This document shows, piece by piece, positions 6,306-12,154 of a stretch of 15,070 nucleotides of DNA. The stretch is from NCBI GenBank assembly GCA_964360335.1, contig CAYHVH010000019.1:1-15070 (forward strand). The letters are read 5' to 3'. Position numbers and translations under genes: made by a program. Source of the stretch: CAYHVH01 sp964360335. Its GTDB lineage: Bacteria > Patescibacteriota > Doudnabacteria > UBA920 > 2-01-FULL-46-14. The first letter of the stretch is position 1. Every line of letters begins with the position of its first letter. The notes under the pieces were generated by a model, which ran no database searches, was not told where the DNA came from, and saw only the letters and a program-made list of their open reading frames with translations.

Positions 6306-6827
6306 ATGTTTGAAGTTTTCACAACCAAACACGAAGAACAGCGCGTTGGCGTGTTTGTTGACGTGCAGAACCTTTATTATTCGGCACGCAACATTTACAA
6401 CGCCCGCGTGAATTTCTCGGCTCTTTTGAAGGAAGCCGTCGGTGACCGCAAACTCATCCGCGCCATTGCTTACGTGATCCGCGCCCAGATGCCGGAAGAG
6501 CAGACTTTTTTTGACGCTCTCAACAAGGCCGGCTTCGAGGTCAAAGCCAAGGATTTGCAGGTCTTTTTCGGCGGCATCAAGAAGGGCGACTGGGATGTCG
6601 GGGTAACCATGGATATGATCAAGATGATGAACAAATTGGATGCCATTGTCCTGGCCTCCGGAGACGGGGATTACGTGCCGCTCGTGGAGTATTTGAAGAA
6701 TTTTGGCGTGCGGGTCGAGGTCATTTCCTTCGGCAAGAGCACTTCCAGCAAATTGATGGACGCGGCGGATGATTTTGTGGACCTGGACGAAAGTCCCAAA
6801 AAGTTTTTGATTCCGATTAAGAAGTAG
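6306..6827 (+). CDS. NYN domain protein (LabA/DUF88-type), predicted ribonuclease
   Basis: A 173-residue single-domain NYN protein of the PIN-like nuclease superfamily, probably a soluble metal-dependent RNase. Acidic residues expected at the active site are present: D19 with N22 in GVFVDVQNLYYSAR, D97 in KGDWDVGVTMDMI, and D120 with D122 in ASGDGDYVPLVEYL. The C-terminal IPIKK tail is short, with no extra RNA-binding domain. It starts 27 bases after rmuC and may be cotranscribed. A distant paralogue with the same acidic positions is encoded at 14507-15013. Its stop codon is the first element of a repeat shared with the atpD-atpC gap. Confidence 0.88.
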   Translation: MFEVFTTKHEEQRVGVFVDVQNLYYSARNIYNARVNFSALLKEAVGDRKLIRAIAYVIRAQMPEEQTFFDALNKAGFEVKAKDLQVFFGGIKKGDWDVGVTMDMIKMMNKLDAIVLASGDGDYVPLVEYLKNFGVRVEVISFGKSTSSKLMDAADDFVDLDESPKKFLIPIKK

Positions 6828-6954
6828 CGACCCTAATCTACGAATGATATTCGAATGCCCCGAATTTGTCTACCCCCTCTCTTTTCTCCCCCTTCGCAAG
6901 GGGGAGAGGAAGTGGGGGTATTCGTATGGAGATTAGGATCATTCGGATCGCCCT
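6827..6954. repeat. Stop-to-start palindromic repeat, copy 2 (with inserted hairpin)
   Basis: Second copy of the element at 1312-1418. It starts in the TAG stop of the NYN gene (TAGCGACCCTAATC) and ends five bases before the ATG of the HAD gene (GATTAGGATC, then ATTCGGATCG). The centre differs from copy 1: a 50-base near-perfect hairpin (6871-6920) replaces it. The left arm again has ACGAATG and CCGAAT units. Confidence 0.8.
6871..6920. repeat. C-rich hairpin inserted in repeat copy 2, DUF559-flank-like
   Basis: TACCCCC (6871-6877) pairs with GGGGGTA (6914-6920), and CTCCCCCTT (6886-6894) with AAGGGGGAG (6898-6906) around the loop CGC. The order CCCCTC, CTCCCCTT, AAGGGGAGAG resembles the 3' flank of the DUF559 gene (8483-8515), so it may be an ORF-less derivative of that element. 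Confidence 0.6.
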
Positions 6955-7662
6955 ATGAGGCCACTCGCGGTTTTTGACATCGACGGCACGATTTTTCGCT
7001 CGTCCCTGACGCTCGAGCTGTTTCGCAAACTCGTCGCGCGCGGGATTTTTCCCGCCGCGGTCATGGAGCTGGTCACGAAGTCCGAGGAAAAATGGCTCAA
7101 TCGCCAAGGTCATTACGATGATTACGTTAATGATTTTGTCGGGGCATATCTGAAAGCGATCGTCGGCAAAAAACGCGGTGATATCATGCGCGTGAGCCGC
7201 GAGGTTATCCGGGAGCAAAAGTACCGGACTTACCGTTACACTCGGCTGCTCCTAAGAAAACTCCGAAGCAGGTATTTTACGATTTGCATCTCGAGTTCGC
7301 CTCTGGAGGTGGTGCGGGAGTATAATAAGTTTCTGAAATTTGACAAAATTTACGGTTGGGAGCTTGGCGTGGACGAGCGAGGTCGCTATACGGGAAAAAT
7401 CCTGCATCTGCCGGCGCTCTACAAAAAAGAGCTCATCGTCCGCTATGTCCAAAGCCACGGTTTGAACTTCCGCGGCTCGATCGGGGTGGGAGACACCGAG
7501 GCGGACATCGGGTTTCTGGAGCTCGTCGTCGAGCCGATCGCTTTCAATCCTAACACGGTGCTGGCGAAATATGCCCGAGCGCATGGCTGGAAAATCGTAA
7601 TTGAGCGGAAGGATTTGGTGGTGGAGATTGATCCGAAAAAGGCGAAGTTTTTGAAAGTCTGA
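6955..7662 (+). CDS. HAD-superfamily phosphatase (HAD-IB, SerB-like)
   Basis: A soluble 235-residue phosphohydrolase with a helical cap insert. Motif I is FDIDGT (nucleophile D8, general acid D10), motif II ISSSP (S113-S115), a Lys lies in YKKEL, and motif IV GDTEAD (D180, D184). The layout agrees with the HAD-IB group, which includes phosphoserine phosphatase and acyltransferase-associated phosphatases. The substrate cannot be read from the sequence. The ATG follows the right end of repeat copy 2 with no obvious Shine-Dalgarno site. The C-terminus ends shortly before the tRNA-leader repeat copy B. Confidence 0.88.
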   Translation: MRPLAVFDIDGTIFRSSLTLELFRKLVARGIFPAAVMELVTKSEEKWLNRQGHYDDYVNDFVGAYLKAIVGKKRGDIMRVSREVIREQKYRTYRYTRLLLRKLRSRYFTICISSSPLEVVREYNKFLKFDKIYGWELGVDERGRYTGKILHLPALYKKELIVRYVQSHGLNFRGSIGVGDTEADIGFLELVVEPIAFNPNTVLAKYARAHGWKIVIERKDLVVEIDPKKAKFLKV

Positions 7663-7667
7663 CATAG

Positions 7668-7795
7668 TAATAGGGTTCCCAAAAACGAGTAGCACAGCCG
7701 TAGGCGAGCACGCGTTTTTGGGAAAGAGGAGAGGCATGGATACCGTAGGGTTTTTGCCCCAGGCAAAACCCGAAGCGTAATCCCAGCCGCGACGA
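7668..7795 (+). repeat. tRNA-leader structured repeat, copy B
   Basis: Copy of the element at 3389-3521, again ending in CGACGA exactly at the first base of a tRNA. Hairpin 1 has CCCAAAAACG/CGTTTTTGGG with the tip GCC GTA GGC in place of the longer tip of copy A. The linker AAAGAGGAGAGGCA is nearly identical. Hairpin 2 has GGAT/ATCC and the tip GGGTTTTTGCC CCA GGCAAAACCC, unrelated in sequence to copy A but still paired. The T-to-C change next to the hairpin 1 arms keeps pairing. Confidence 0.75.
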
Positions 7796-7867
7796 GCCCC
7801 CATAGCTCAACGGATAGAGCGCAAGCCTCCGGAGCTTGAGATAGAGGTCCAATTCCTCTTGGGGGTA
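7796..7867 (+). tRNA. tRNA-Arg (CCG) with atypical T-loop
   Basis: The acceptor is GCCCCCA/TGGGGGT, giving a G-U first pair, and the discriminator is A7867. The D-arm is GCTC AACGGATA GAGC, the anticodon stem CAAGC/GCTTG is perfect around CTCCGGA, and the anticodon CCG reads CGG. The T-stem AGAGG/CCTCT is paired, but the T-loop TCCAATT has C instead of T at position 55. A second, canonical 3' half with the same anticodon loop follows at 7894-7936. The gene may be altered by insertion or duplication. Confidence 0.75.
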
Positions 7868-7893
7868 GGGGCGATGGCAGGCGGGGAGTAAAG

Positions 7894-7936
7894 GCCTCCG
7901 GAGCCTGGGATGCAGGTTCGATTCCTGCTGGGGGCA
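7894..7936 (+). pseudogene. Orphan 3' half of a tRNA-Arg (CCG)
   Basis: The 11-base core GCCTCCGGAGC (7894-7904) repeats that at 7825-7835. It is followed by a four-base variable loop, a perfect canonical T-arm GCAGG TTCGATT CCTGC, and the acceptor strand TGGGGGC plus A. The acceptor strand pairs perfectly with the 5' strand GCCCCCA at 7796. No matching 5' half precedes it. It looks like the original 3' half displaced by about 69 bases. Confidence 0.65.
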
Positions 7937-8012
7937 AAAAAGTGTTAGGCTGGAGGTTTCCGCCCGAGGCGCCTGCCCGTCCGTAGCTCGGACGAAGGCG
8001 GGGATCCTCCTC

Positions 8013-8051
8013 GAGAGGACAATCCCTCTTAGGGGTACAGGCGATGGCAGG
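8013..8051 (+). repeat. Third tRNA-like 3' segment with GGCGATGGCAGG
   Basis: GAGAGGACAATCCCTCTTAG followed by GGGTACAGGCGATGGCAGG matches 7842-7881 with few differences. Both carry a T-arm-like hairpin with the loop ACAATC or TCCAATT, then an acceptor-like GGGGTA, then GGCGATGGCAGG. Confidence 0.55.
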
Positions 8052-8094
8052 TCCCGCTTAGCGGGGTAGCGGAAAAAAATACAGCATCAATAAC

Positions 8095-8515
8095 TTAATT
8101 TTCCCCTCTTAAAGTAAGAGGGGCGAAGGGGAGTTATTTCTTGTACAACGACACTAAGCTCAAAACATTGCGGCGCAAACTTAGAAAGGACTCCACTCAA
8201 GCGGAACGTATGATTTGGAATTTTGTAAGGAACAGACAACTCCAAGGTTTGAAATTTTTCCGCCAATACGGAGTAGGGATATATGTTCTGGATTTCTATT
8301 GCCCGGAGCTGCGCCTTGGTGTTGAAATTGACGGTGGACAACATAATGAGCCAGGAGTTTTGATATTTGATCGAAAAAGAGCGACTTACTTGAAATCGCA
8401 AGATATTAAAATTATCAGGTTTTGGAATAACGAAGTACTTACAAATTCAGAGGGGGTTTATGAGAGGTTATGGTCGGAATAACCCCTCCAGCTCCCCTTA
8501 CATCAAGGGGAGAGA
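8095..8515. mobile_element. DUF559 gene framed by inverted repeats
   Basis: The DUF559 ORF is bounded by about 36 bases on each side that are imperfect inverted repeats of each other. The inner ends are GTTATT (left) and AATAAC (right). Further out the left has CCCCTCTTA AAG TAAGAGGGG (8103-8123) and the right CTCCCCTT ACATC AAGGGGAG (8492-8512). No target duplication was recognised. The module resembles a small selfish unit; mobility is inferred. Confidence 0.5.
8141..8482 (+). CDS. DUF559 / Vsr-like endonuclease domain protein
   Basis: A 113-residue single-domain protein of the DUF559 family, related to the PD-(D/E)XK and very-short-patch-repair endonuclease fold. The N-terminus KLKTLRRKLRKDSTQAERMI is typical of the family. 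Likely catalytic residues are D51 (VLDFYCPE) and E62, D64 and H68 (GVEIDGGQH). The ending KIIRFWNNEVLTNSEGV is also typical. The start is TTG, supported by AGGGGAG about eight bases upstream and the N-terminal family match. Its base composition is more AT-rich than atpD, cca or rmuC. It sits within inverted repeats, which suggests a selfish module. Substrate is unknown. Confidence 0.85.
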   Translation: MYNDTKLKTLRRKLRKDSTQAERMIWNFVRNRQLQGLKFFRQYGVGIYVLDFYCPELRLGVEIDGGQHNEPGVLIFDRKRATYLKSQDIKIIRFWNNEVLTNSEGVYERLWSE

Positions 8516-8525
8516 AGAACACTAA

Positions 8526-8933
8526 ATGAAACGCGTTTTGGTTTTTGGCACGTTTGACGTCGTTCATCCAGGCCATATTTATTTCCTGAGGCAAGCCAAA
8601 AAATATGGCGATGTTTTGATTGTCTCAATTGCAAGGGACGTGAATGTCATAAAAATCAAAGGCCGCAGGCCCCGGCATTCAGAAGCCGAACGAAAAAAAC
8701 TTTTGGAATCCCTCAAATTTGTTGACAAAGTGGTGGTCGGGGCAAAAAATGATTATCTGCGACATATTGTATCGCTTAAACCGGACGTGATTGCGCTGGG
8801 TTACGACCAGAGGGCTTTCACCTCTGGACTCAAAGAAAAATTGGCAAGAGCGGGATTAAAAACCGTTAAAGTCGTAAGAATTAAGCCATATAGACCGGAG
8901 TTGTATAAAACCAGTAGCTATTTTTTGCTTTAA
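8526..8933 (+). CDS. Cytidylyltransferase-like nucleotidyltransferase (RibL/TagD type), candidate FAD synthetase
   Basis: A 135-residue single-domain protein of the HxGH nucleotidyltransferase superfamily. It shows GTFDVVHPGHIYFL with H14 and H17, then VSIARDVNVIKIKGRRP, LKFVDKVVVGAKND and KPDVIALGYDQRAF. The combination of ARDxNV and PDVIALGYDQ recalls archaeal RibL, which transfers AMP to FMN to give FAD. Glycerol-3-phosphate or ethanolamine-phosphate cytidylyltransferases are the alternatives. The C-terminus KTSSYFLL stands where many relatives have an ISS- or TSxI-type motif. A minimal riboflavin kinase and an FMN riboswitch lie within 3.5 kb and favour the flavin role; this is inference. 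The upstream purine-rich AAGGGGAGAG belongs to the right inverted repeat of the DUF559 module and may serve as its ribosome site. Confidence 0.85.
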   Translation: MKRVLVFGTFDVVHPGHIYFLRQAKKYGDVLIVSIARDVNVIKIKGRRPRHSEAERKKLLESLKFVDKVVVGAKNDYLRHIVSLKPDVIALGYDQRAFTSGLKEKLARAGLKTVKVVRIKPYRPELYKTSSYFLL

Positions 8934-8940
8934 GAATTTC

Positions 8941-8990
8941 GTCATACCGGCCAAGTTTACCCCGTACTTGATACGGGGAACCGGAATGAC
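8941..8990. repeat. GTCAT...ATGAC palindromic repeat
   Basis: A 50-base palindrome in the gap after the nucleotidyltransferase: GTCATACCGG and CCGGAATGAC at the ends, CCCCGTA/TACGGGG inside with the loop CTTGA. The ends match the element at 12155-12234. It would form a strong hairpin in RNA of either strand. Confidence 0.75.
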
Positions 8991-9001
8991 AAGGGAATAC
9001 G

Positions 9002-9316
9002 ATGCCCAAACGCTACAAACTTGTCGTCGGCGTCCCAGTTACCGACGCCGACAAAATCCGGAAACTTCTCTCGGATTTGGGGGCCGGCGCGACTGGTAAT
9101 TATGACTCTACCTCTTTTTCGGTCCGCGGCACTGGCCGTTTCCGACCGCTCAAAGGCGCCAAACCGGCGATTGGTGAGATTGGGAAATTAGAGGAAGTAG
9201 AAGAAGAGCGAATCGAAACGATTGTGACCGAGGACAAGCTGGAGAGAGTCGTCAAAGAACTTCGCCTCTGCCACCCCTACGAGGAGCCGGTCATTGACGT
9301 TTATGAGCTGAAATGA
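9002..9316 (+). CDS. YqfO/NIF3-insert-like (PII/CutA-fold) protein
   Basis: This 104-residue protein matches the domain found stand-alone as YqfO and inserted in bacterial NIF3-type proteins. Characteristic segments are YKLVVGVPVTDADKIRKLL, GAGATGNYDSTSF, GTGRFRPLKGAKPAIGE, VEEERIETIVTEDKL and HPYEEPVIDVYEL at the end. The fold is ferredoxin-like and probably trimeric, similar to PII and CutA, but no function is established. It starts ten bases after the palindrome at 8941-8990 with a weak AAGGGA ribosome site. It precedes the phosphohistidine-domain gene and may be in one operon with it. Confidence 0.85.
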   Translation: MPKRYKLVVGVPVTDADKIRKLLSDLGAGATGNYDSTSFSVRGTGRFRPLKGAKPAIGEIGKLEEVEEERIETIVTEDKLERVVKELRLCHPYEEPVIDVYELK

Positions 9317-9353
9317 AAAATCCTGTTGAGAGGGGTAGTGTGACAAAAAATAT

Positions 9354-10715
9354 ATGGCGATAACCGAAGCCCTTAAGTTGGCAAAAAAGATCAGGTGGGA
9401 AAGATTTGTAGCGCGCGGGGGACACCCCGTACTTTTAATGGACACGATTCGTGCATCCAACGCCAAGTATCTAAAAAAGGTTTTGGGAATTCCAAACCTC
9501 ACTTATTGGAAGAGGTATGCGGAAGCCTCTTTTTTTGCGAGTCACGAGCTCAAAGCCATTAAAAATGTTTTATATCGGCGTCTCGTTACGTACCCCGAAG
9601 CGATTTTTTCTAACCTAAAGGTTGTGAAAGCAATTATCTCAGAAGCTGTCAGTTGGGCGAAAAGACTAGAGAACCAGCGGTGGAGTAATGCAAGCAAGAA
9701 AAGAATTGACACTACAACCAGGCAGTTTTTTTCGCAAACTTATAGATTTTGGACCACTGCTTACTTCCCGATGATGATGGATAGTCCGATTCGCAAATAC
9801 TTAAAGTCAGTTGCCCGTGTAAAAGAGGTTGACGCGATTCTAAGTAAATATGCAAGGCCGCGCCGACTGAACGCCCTTCAAAGGAAGGCAAATCATTATT
9901 ATCAACTTAAAAAAAGATATGGGAGCAAACTGCCTCTTTCACTCATTCAAAAATTGCGTAAAAAGTATTTTTGGACCAAGTCATACGTCTTTCATGTACG
10001 GCCGTATACTATTCGTGACGTGGTAAAAGAAGTCAAAACCGCAAAGCCGGTTTACCTCCCCCCGGTTTTAAAGCTACCAAACGAACTAAAACCGTGTGCA
10101 CGCGTCTTAGACACCGCCAGGAAATTAGTTGAGCTTCGCGATTACCGTATTTTGGAGTACTCCCGTTTTATTGGCTACCTACAGCCATTTTTAAAAGAAT
10201 TAGCAAAAACCCTGGGATTGAGTTACGAAGAGCTGATTCAGCTTACTACGGAAGAGATTCTAAAAAGAAAGTTCAATAAGCAAGATATTAAAAAACGGGC
10301 CAAGGGAGTAGGATACCTCGTTGTTGAGGGTCATGGTTTTATTTTAGTAGGTCGGCAAGTAAAGGAGTTGGCTACTGAGAAGGGTTGGAGCGAGGTTAAA
10401 ATACTTCACGGCAGGACTGGGTTCCCAGGACTTGTAAAGGGTCGGGTGAAGAAAGTAAATCCATATATTTACGAAAAAATAAGAAAGGGAGATATTATTG
10501 TGACCGGAATGACGACGCCGGAGATCGTACCTTTTCTTAAAAAGGTCAGGGCAATAGTTACTGATGAAGGAGGTGTGACTGCTCACGCGGCCATAATTTC
10601 CAGAGAGTTTAAGATTCCTTGTGTTTTGGGTACAAAGATAGCAACGCAGGCTCTAAACGACGGTGATCTGGTAGAAGTAGATGCTACTAAAGGTATCGTG
10701 AGGAAGCTCAAATGA
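9354..10715 (+). CDS. PEP-utilising (phosphohistidine swivel) domain protein with helical N-terminal region
   Basis: A 453-residue protein in two parts. Residues 1 to about 350 are helical, rich in K, R and Y, and not recognised. Residues about 355-453 are a complete PEP-utilising mobile domain: GLVKGRVKKV, GDIIVTGMTTPEIVPFL and TDEGGVTAHAAIISREF with H411 as the phosphate-carrying histidine, ending LNDGDLVEVDATKGIV. In PEP synthase and pyruvate phosphate dikinase this domain shuttles phosphate from an ATP-grasp domain to a C-terminal barrel. Here both flanking domains are absent. An orphan ATP-grasp domain is encoded at 13572. The helical region may bind the phosphate acceptor, as in rifampin phosphotransferase. 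The stop overlaps the riboflavin kinase start by ATGA. Confidence 0.85.
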   Translation: MAITEALKLAKKIRWERFVARGGHPVLLMDTIRASNAKYLKKVLGIPNLTYWKRYAEASFFASHELKAIKNVLYRRLVTYPEAIFSNLKVVKAIISEAVSWAKRLENQRWSNASKKRIDTTTRQFFSQTYRFWTTAYFPMMMDSPIRKYLKSVARVKEVDAILSKYARPRRLNALQRKANHYYQLKKRYGSKLPLSLIQKLRKKYFWTKSYVFHVRPYTIRDVVKEVKTAKPVYLPPVLKLPNELKPCARVLDTARKLVELRDYRILEYSRFIGYLQPFLKELAKTLGLSYEELIQLTTEEILKRKFNKQDIKKRAKGVGYLVVEGHGFILVGRQVKELATEKGWSEVKILHGRTGFPGLVKGRVKKVNPYIYEKIRKGDIIVTGMTTPEIVPFLKKVRAIVTDEGGVTAHAAIISREFKIPCVLGTKIATQALNDGDLVEVDATKGIVRKLK

Positions 10716-11098
10716 AACTGCCGATTAAAATCGCAGGCATAGTCAAAAAGAGGTTGGGGCGGGGGAAGGAGCTGGGCTTTCCGACGGCCAATCTAGATGT
10801 TGACGCGAGCGCGTATGAAGAAGGGGTATATTTGGGATTTACTACGGTTAGCCCTTCGACAGGCTTAGGGGCTAAACTGCCTTCGTTAATTTTTATTGGA
10901 GCAGCAGAAACATTTGGGGATACCGAAAAGTTTATCGAATCTTACATTTTGGATTTCAGCGCGGATTTATACGGGCAAAAAATCGAAGTCGAGATTATCA
11001 AAAAGCTCCGGAATAACGAAAAATTTGCTTCCAGAGAAGCACTGATTGAGCAGATGAAGCAGGACGAACAAGCCGCTCGTGTTTTTTCGGTAGATTAA
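10712..11098 (+). CDS. ribF: Riboflavin kinase, minimal single-domain
   Basis: Phosphorylates riboflavin to FMN. This is only the C-terminal kinase half of a bacterial RibF; the FAD synthetase half is missing. In 128 residues it shows IAGIVKKRLGRGKELGFPTA with the PTAN motif, EEGVYLGFTTV, SLIFIGAAETFG, the catalytic-Glu segment ESYILDFSADLYG and VEIIKKLRNNEKFASREAL. A short hydrophilic stretch, SPSTGLGA (about residues 47-54), lies in a loop where relatives are shorter; it is encoded by a palindrome at 10848-10875 and may be an in-frame insertion. The gene overlaps the upstream phosphohistidine-domain gene by ATGA, suggesting translational coupling. FAD synthesis could be supplied by the RibL-like protein at 8526. 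The symbol is used in the kinase sense only. Confidence 0.9.
   Translation: MKLPIKIAGIVKKRLGRGKELGFPTANLDVDASAYEEGVYLGFTTVSPSTGLGAKLPSLIFIGAAETFGDTEKFIESYILDFSADLYGQKIEVEIIKKLRNNEKFASREALIEQMKQDEQAARVFSVD
10848..10875. repeat. Palindrome inside the riboflavin kinase gene
   Basis: TTAGCCC (10848-10854) pairs with GGGCTAA (10869-10875) around TTCGACAGGCTTAG. The core CCCTTCGACAGGCTTAGGG resembles a widespread bacterial palindromic repeat of the type CCCTTCGACAGGCTCAGGG (from memory). It is read in frame as part of a surface loop. Confidence 0.55.
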
Positions 11099-11109
11099 TA
11101 TTTTCGGCG

Positions 11110-11946
11110 ATGTTTGGCGTAATCCTCATCAGCGTCGGGCAGCTGTTCAATGAAATTTCTGACTCGATTGCCAAGGATCGGGGGCAGCGGCAAGAATCTT
11201 TGCTACATGTTCTCGGGTTTTTGCAACTAGTTTGGGGTTTTACATTTTTTGCGGCCTTGGCCTTCATCAGAAGCGATTTGTTCGTGTTTTCCGCCGCGTC
11301 ATTGCCAACTTTTTTGACCAGGGCCTTCTTGGAAATTTTGCAGTTCCATGTCACATTGCTGGCAATCTTCCGCGCTGATCGCAGCACTTTTGGGTTTGTC
11401 CGGGTCGGCACCGTACCGCTGTTGCTGCTGGTGGATTTTGTCTTGGCTTACGCTATAAAAAGCACGCAGGTCGTGGGAGTAGGCTTGATTATTTTGAGCT
11501 TCCTGGTAATTTTCGCCGGACGGCAAATCGGCAGGCGGGGGATTGCCCTGGTTATTTTCACGGCGCTCAATGCCGTGATTACCCTTTCCTTGCTGAAGTA
11601 TGACATTACGCATTTCAACTCTTTGACAGCCGAGCAGCTCTTGATTTCGTTAATTGTTTTGCTGTATTTTTTACTTTCCTCGATTTTTGTCAAAAAAATC
11701 AACCCCTTTTCCTATTTCCGCGAGCGGGTTTTTCTTGCCCAGTCCATAACCGCCGGTCTAGGTTTCGTCCTGGAGAGTTTTGCCTATGTTTTTGCCCCGG
11801 CCTCTATTATTTTAGCCGCCAAGCGGGGCTCTGTAGTCCTGTGGTCCACGCTCTCGGGGAACATCTATTTCGGCGAGCGAAAACTATTTTTGAAACTCTT
11901 TGTGGCAGTGCTGTTGATAAGCGGAATTGTTTTGCTGGCTTTTTGA
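11110..11946 (+). CDS. DMT-superfamily-like permease, substrate unknown
   Basis: A 278-residue integral membrane protein with about nine or ten hydrophobic segments and short loops. Its size and arrangement resemble the drug/metabolite transporter superfamily: an N-terminal segment with NEISDSIAK, a mid-protein loop with GRQIGRRG, and the end GNIYFGERKLFLKLFVAVLL typical of the last two helices. EamA similarity is weak, so the family is probable, not certain. It begins 11 bases after the riboflavin kinase gene without a clear Shine-Dalgarno site and is probably cotranscribed with it. The promoter of the FMN riboswitch lies at its 3' end. A flavin-related substrate is suggested only by this context. 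Confidence 0.75.
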   Translation: MFGVILISVGQLFNEISDSIAKDRGQRQESLLHVLGFLQLVWGFTFFAALAFIRSDLFVFSAASLPTFLTRAFLEILQFHVTLLAIFRADRSTFGFVRVGTVPLLLLVDFVLAYAIKSTQVVGVGLIILSFLVIFAGRQIGRRGIALVIFTALNAVITLSLLKYDITHFNSLTAEQLLISLIVLLYFLLSSIFVKKINPFSYFRERVFLAQSITAGLGFVLESFAYVFAPASIILAAKRGSVVLWSTLSGNIYFGERKLFLKLFVAVLLISGIVLLAF

Positions 11947-11955
11947 CGCTATAAT
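11927..11955 (+). promoter_or_regulatory. Promoter of the FMN riboswitch transcript
   Basis: TTGTTT (11927-11932) and a perfect TATAAT (11950-11955) are separated by 17 bases. The predicted start near 11961 coincides with the 5' strand of riboswitch helix P1. The -35 box lies inside the end of the upstream permease gene. Confidence 0.65.
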
Positions 11956-11960
11956 CAAAG

Positions 11961-12097
11961 CGCTTTCAGGGCAAGGCGAAATTCCTGACCGGCGGTAAAG
12001 CCTCTCTAGGGGACAAGTCCGCGAGCCAAGGCGAAAGCCAAAGCATGAGTGCCGTTTGATCCGGTCACCGACGGTATAGTCCGGATGGAAGAAAGCG
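11961..12097 (+). promoter_or_regulatory. FMN riboswitch (RFN element) aptamer
   Basis: Conserved RFN blocks occur in order. P1 is CGCTTTC (11961-11967) with GAAAGCG (12091-12097). Then come CAGGGCAAGGCGAAATTCC, the ACCGGCGGTAAAGCC junction, AAGTCCGCGAGCC, GCCGTTTGATCCGGT with ACCGACGGT, and AGTCCGGATGGAAGAAAG. These are the hallmark segments of the FMN aptamer, including both TAAAG and GTCCGGATGGAAGA. FMN binding normally lowers expression of the downstream gene, which here is the EamA permease at 12252. Confidence 0.96.
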
Positions 12098-12113
12098 AGG
12101 TTTTTAGTAATGC

Positions 12114-12140
12114 CCTGGAAAGCCAGGTTTTTTTATTTTT
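12114..12140 (+). terminator. Riboswitch expression-platform terminator
   Basis: CCTGG (12114-12118), loop AAAG minus overlap, CCAGG (12123-12127), then seven Ts, an A and five Ts. It stands 17 bases after the aptamer and suggests transcriptional attenuation when FMN is bound. The stem is only five base pairs, so the switch may be leaky, and an antiterminator partner was not identified. Confidence 0.6.
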
Positions 12141-12154
12141 AATTGACGTTTTAT

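Larger units (their letters stand above)
7868..8095. other. Gene-free stretch of duplicated tRNA pieces and palindromes
   Basis: No credible protein gene was found here. Contents in order: a spacer with GGCGATGGCAGG; the second tRNA-Arg 3' half (7894-7936); a palindrome CGTCCG/CGGACG (7978-7994); a third tRNA-like 3' segment (8013-8037) with a second copy of GGCGATGGCAGG (8040-8051); and a hairpin CCCGC TTA GCGGG (8053-8065). Antisense frames through this stretch are artefacts of tRNA sequence. Confidence 0.6.

Noticed and set aside
7834..7903. Intron in tRNA-Arg between the two anticodon-loop cores
   Set aside because: The intervening segment is only about 69 bases, contains its own tRNA 3' half and has no group I intron core, so duplication or insertion is more likely.
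7443..7937. Minus-strand ORFs over the HAD 3' end and tRNA-Arg mosaic
   Set aside because: They are antisense to the HAD gene, repeat copy B and tRNA sequence, with no protein-family signal.
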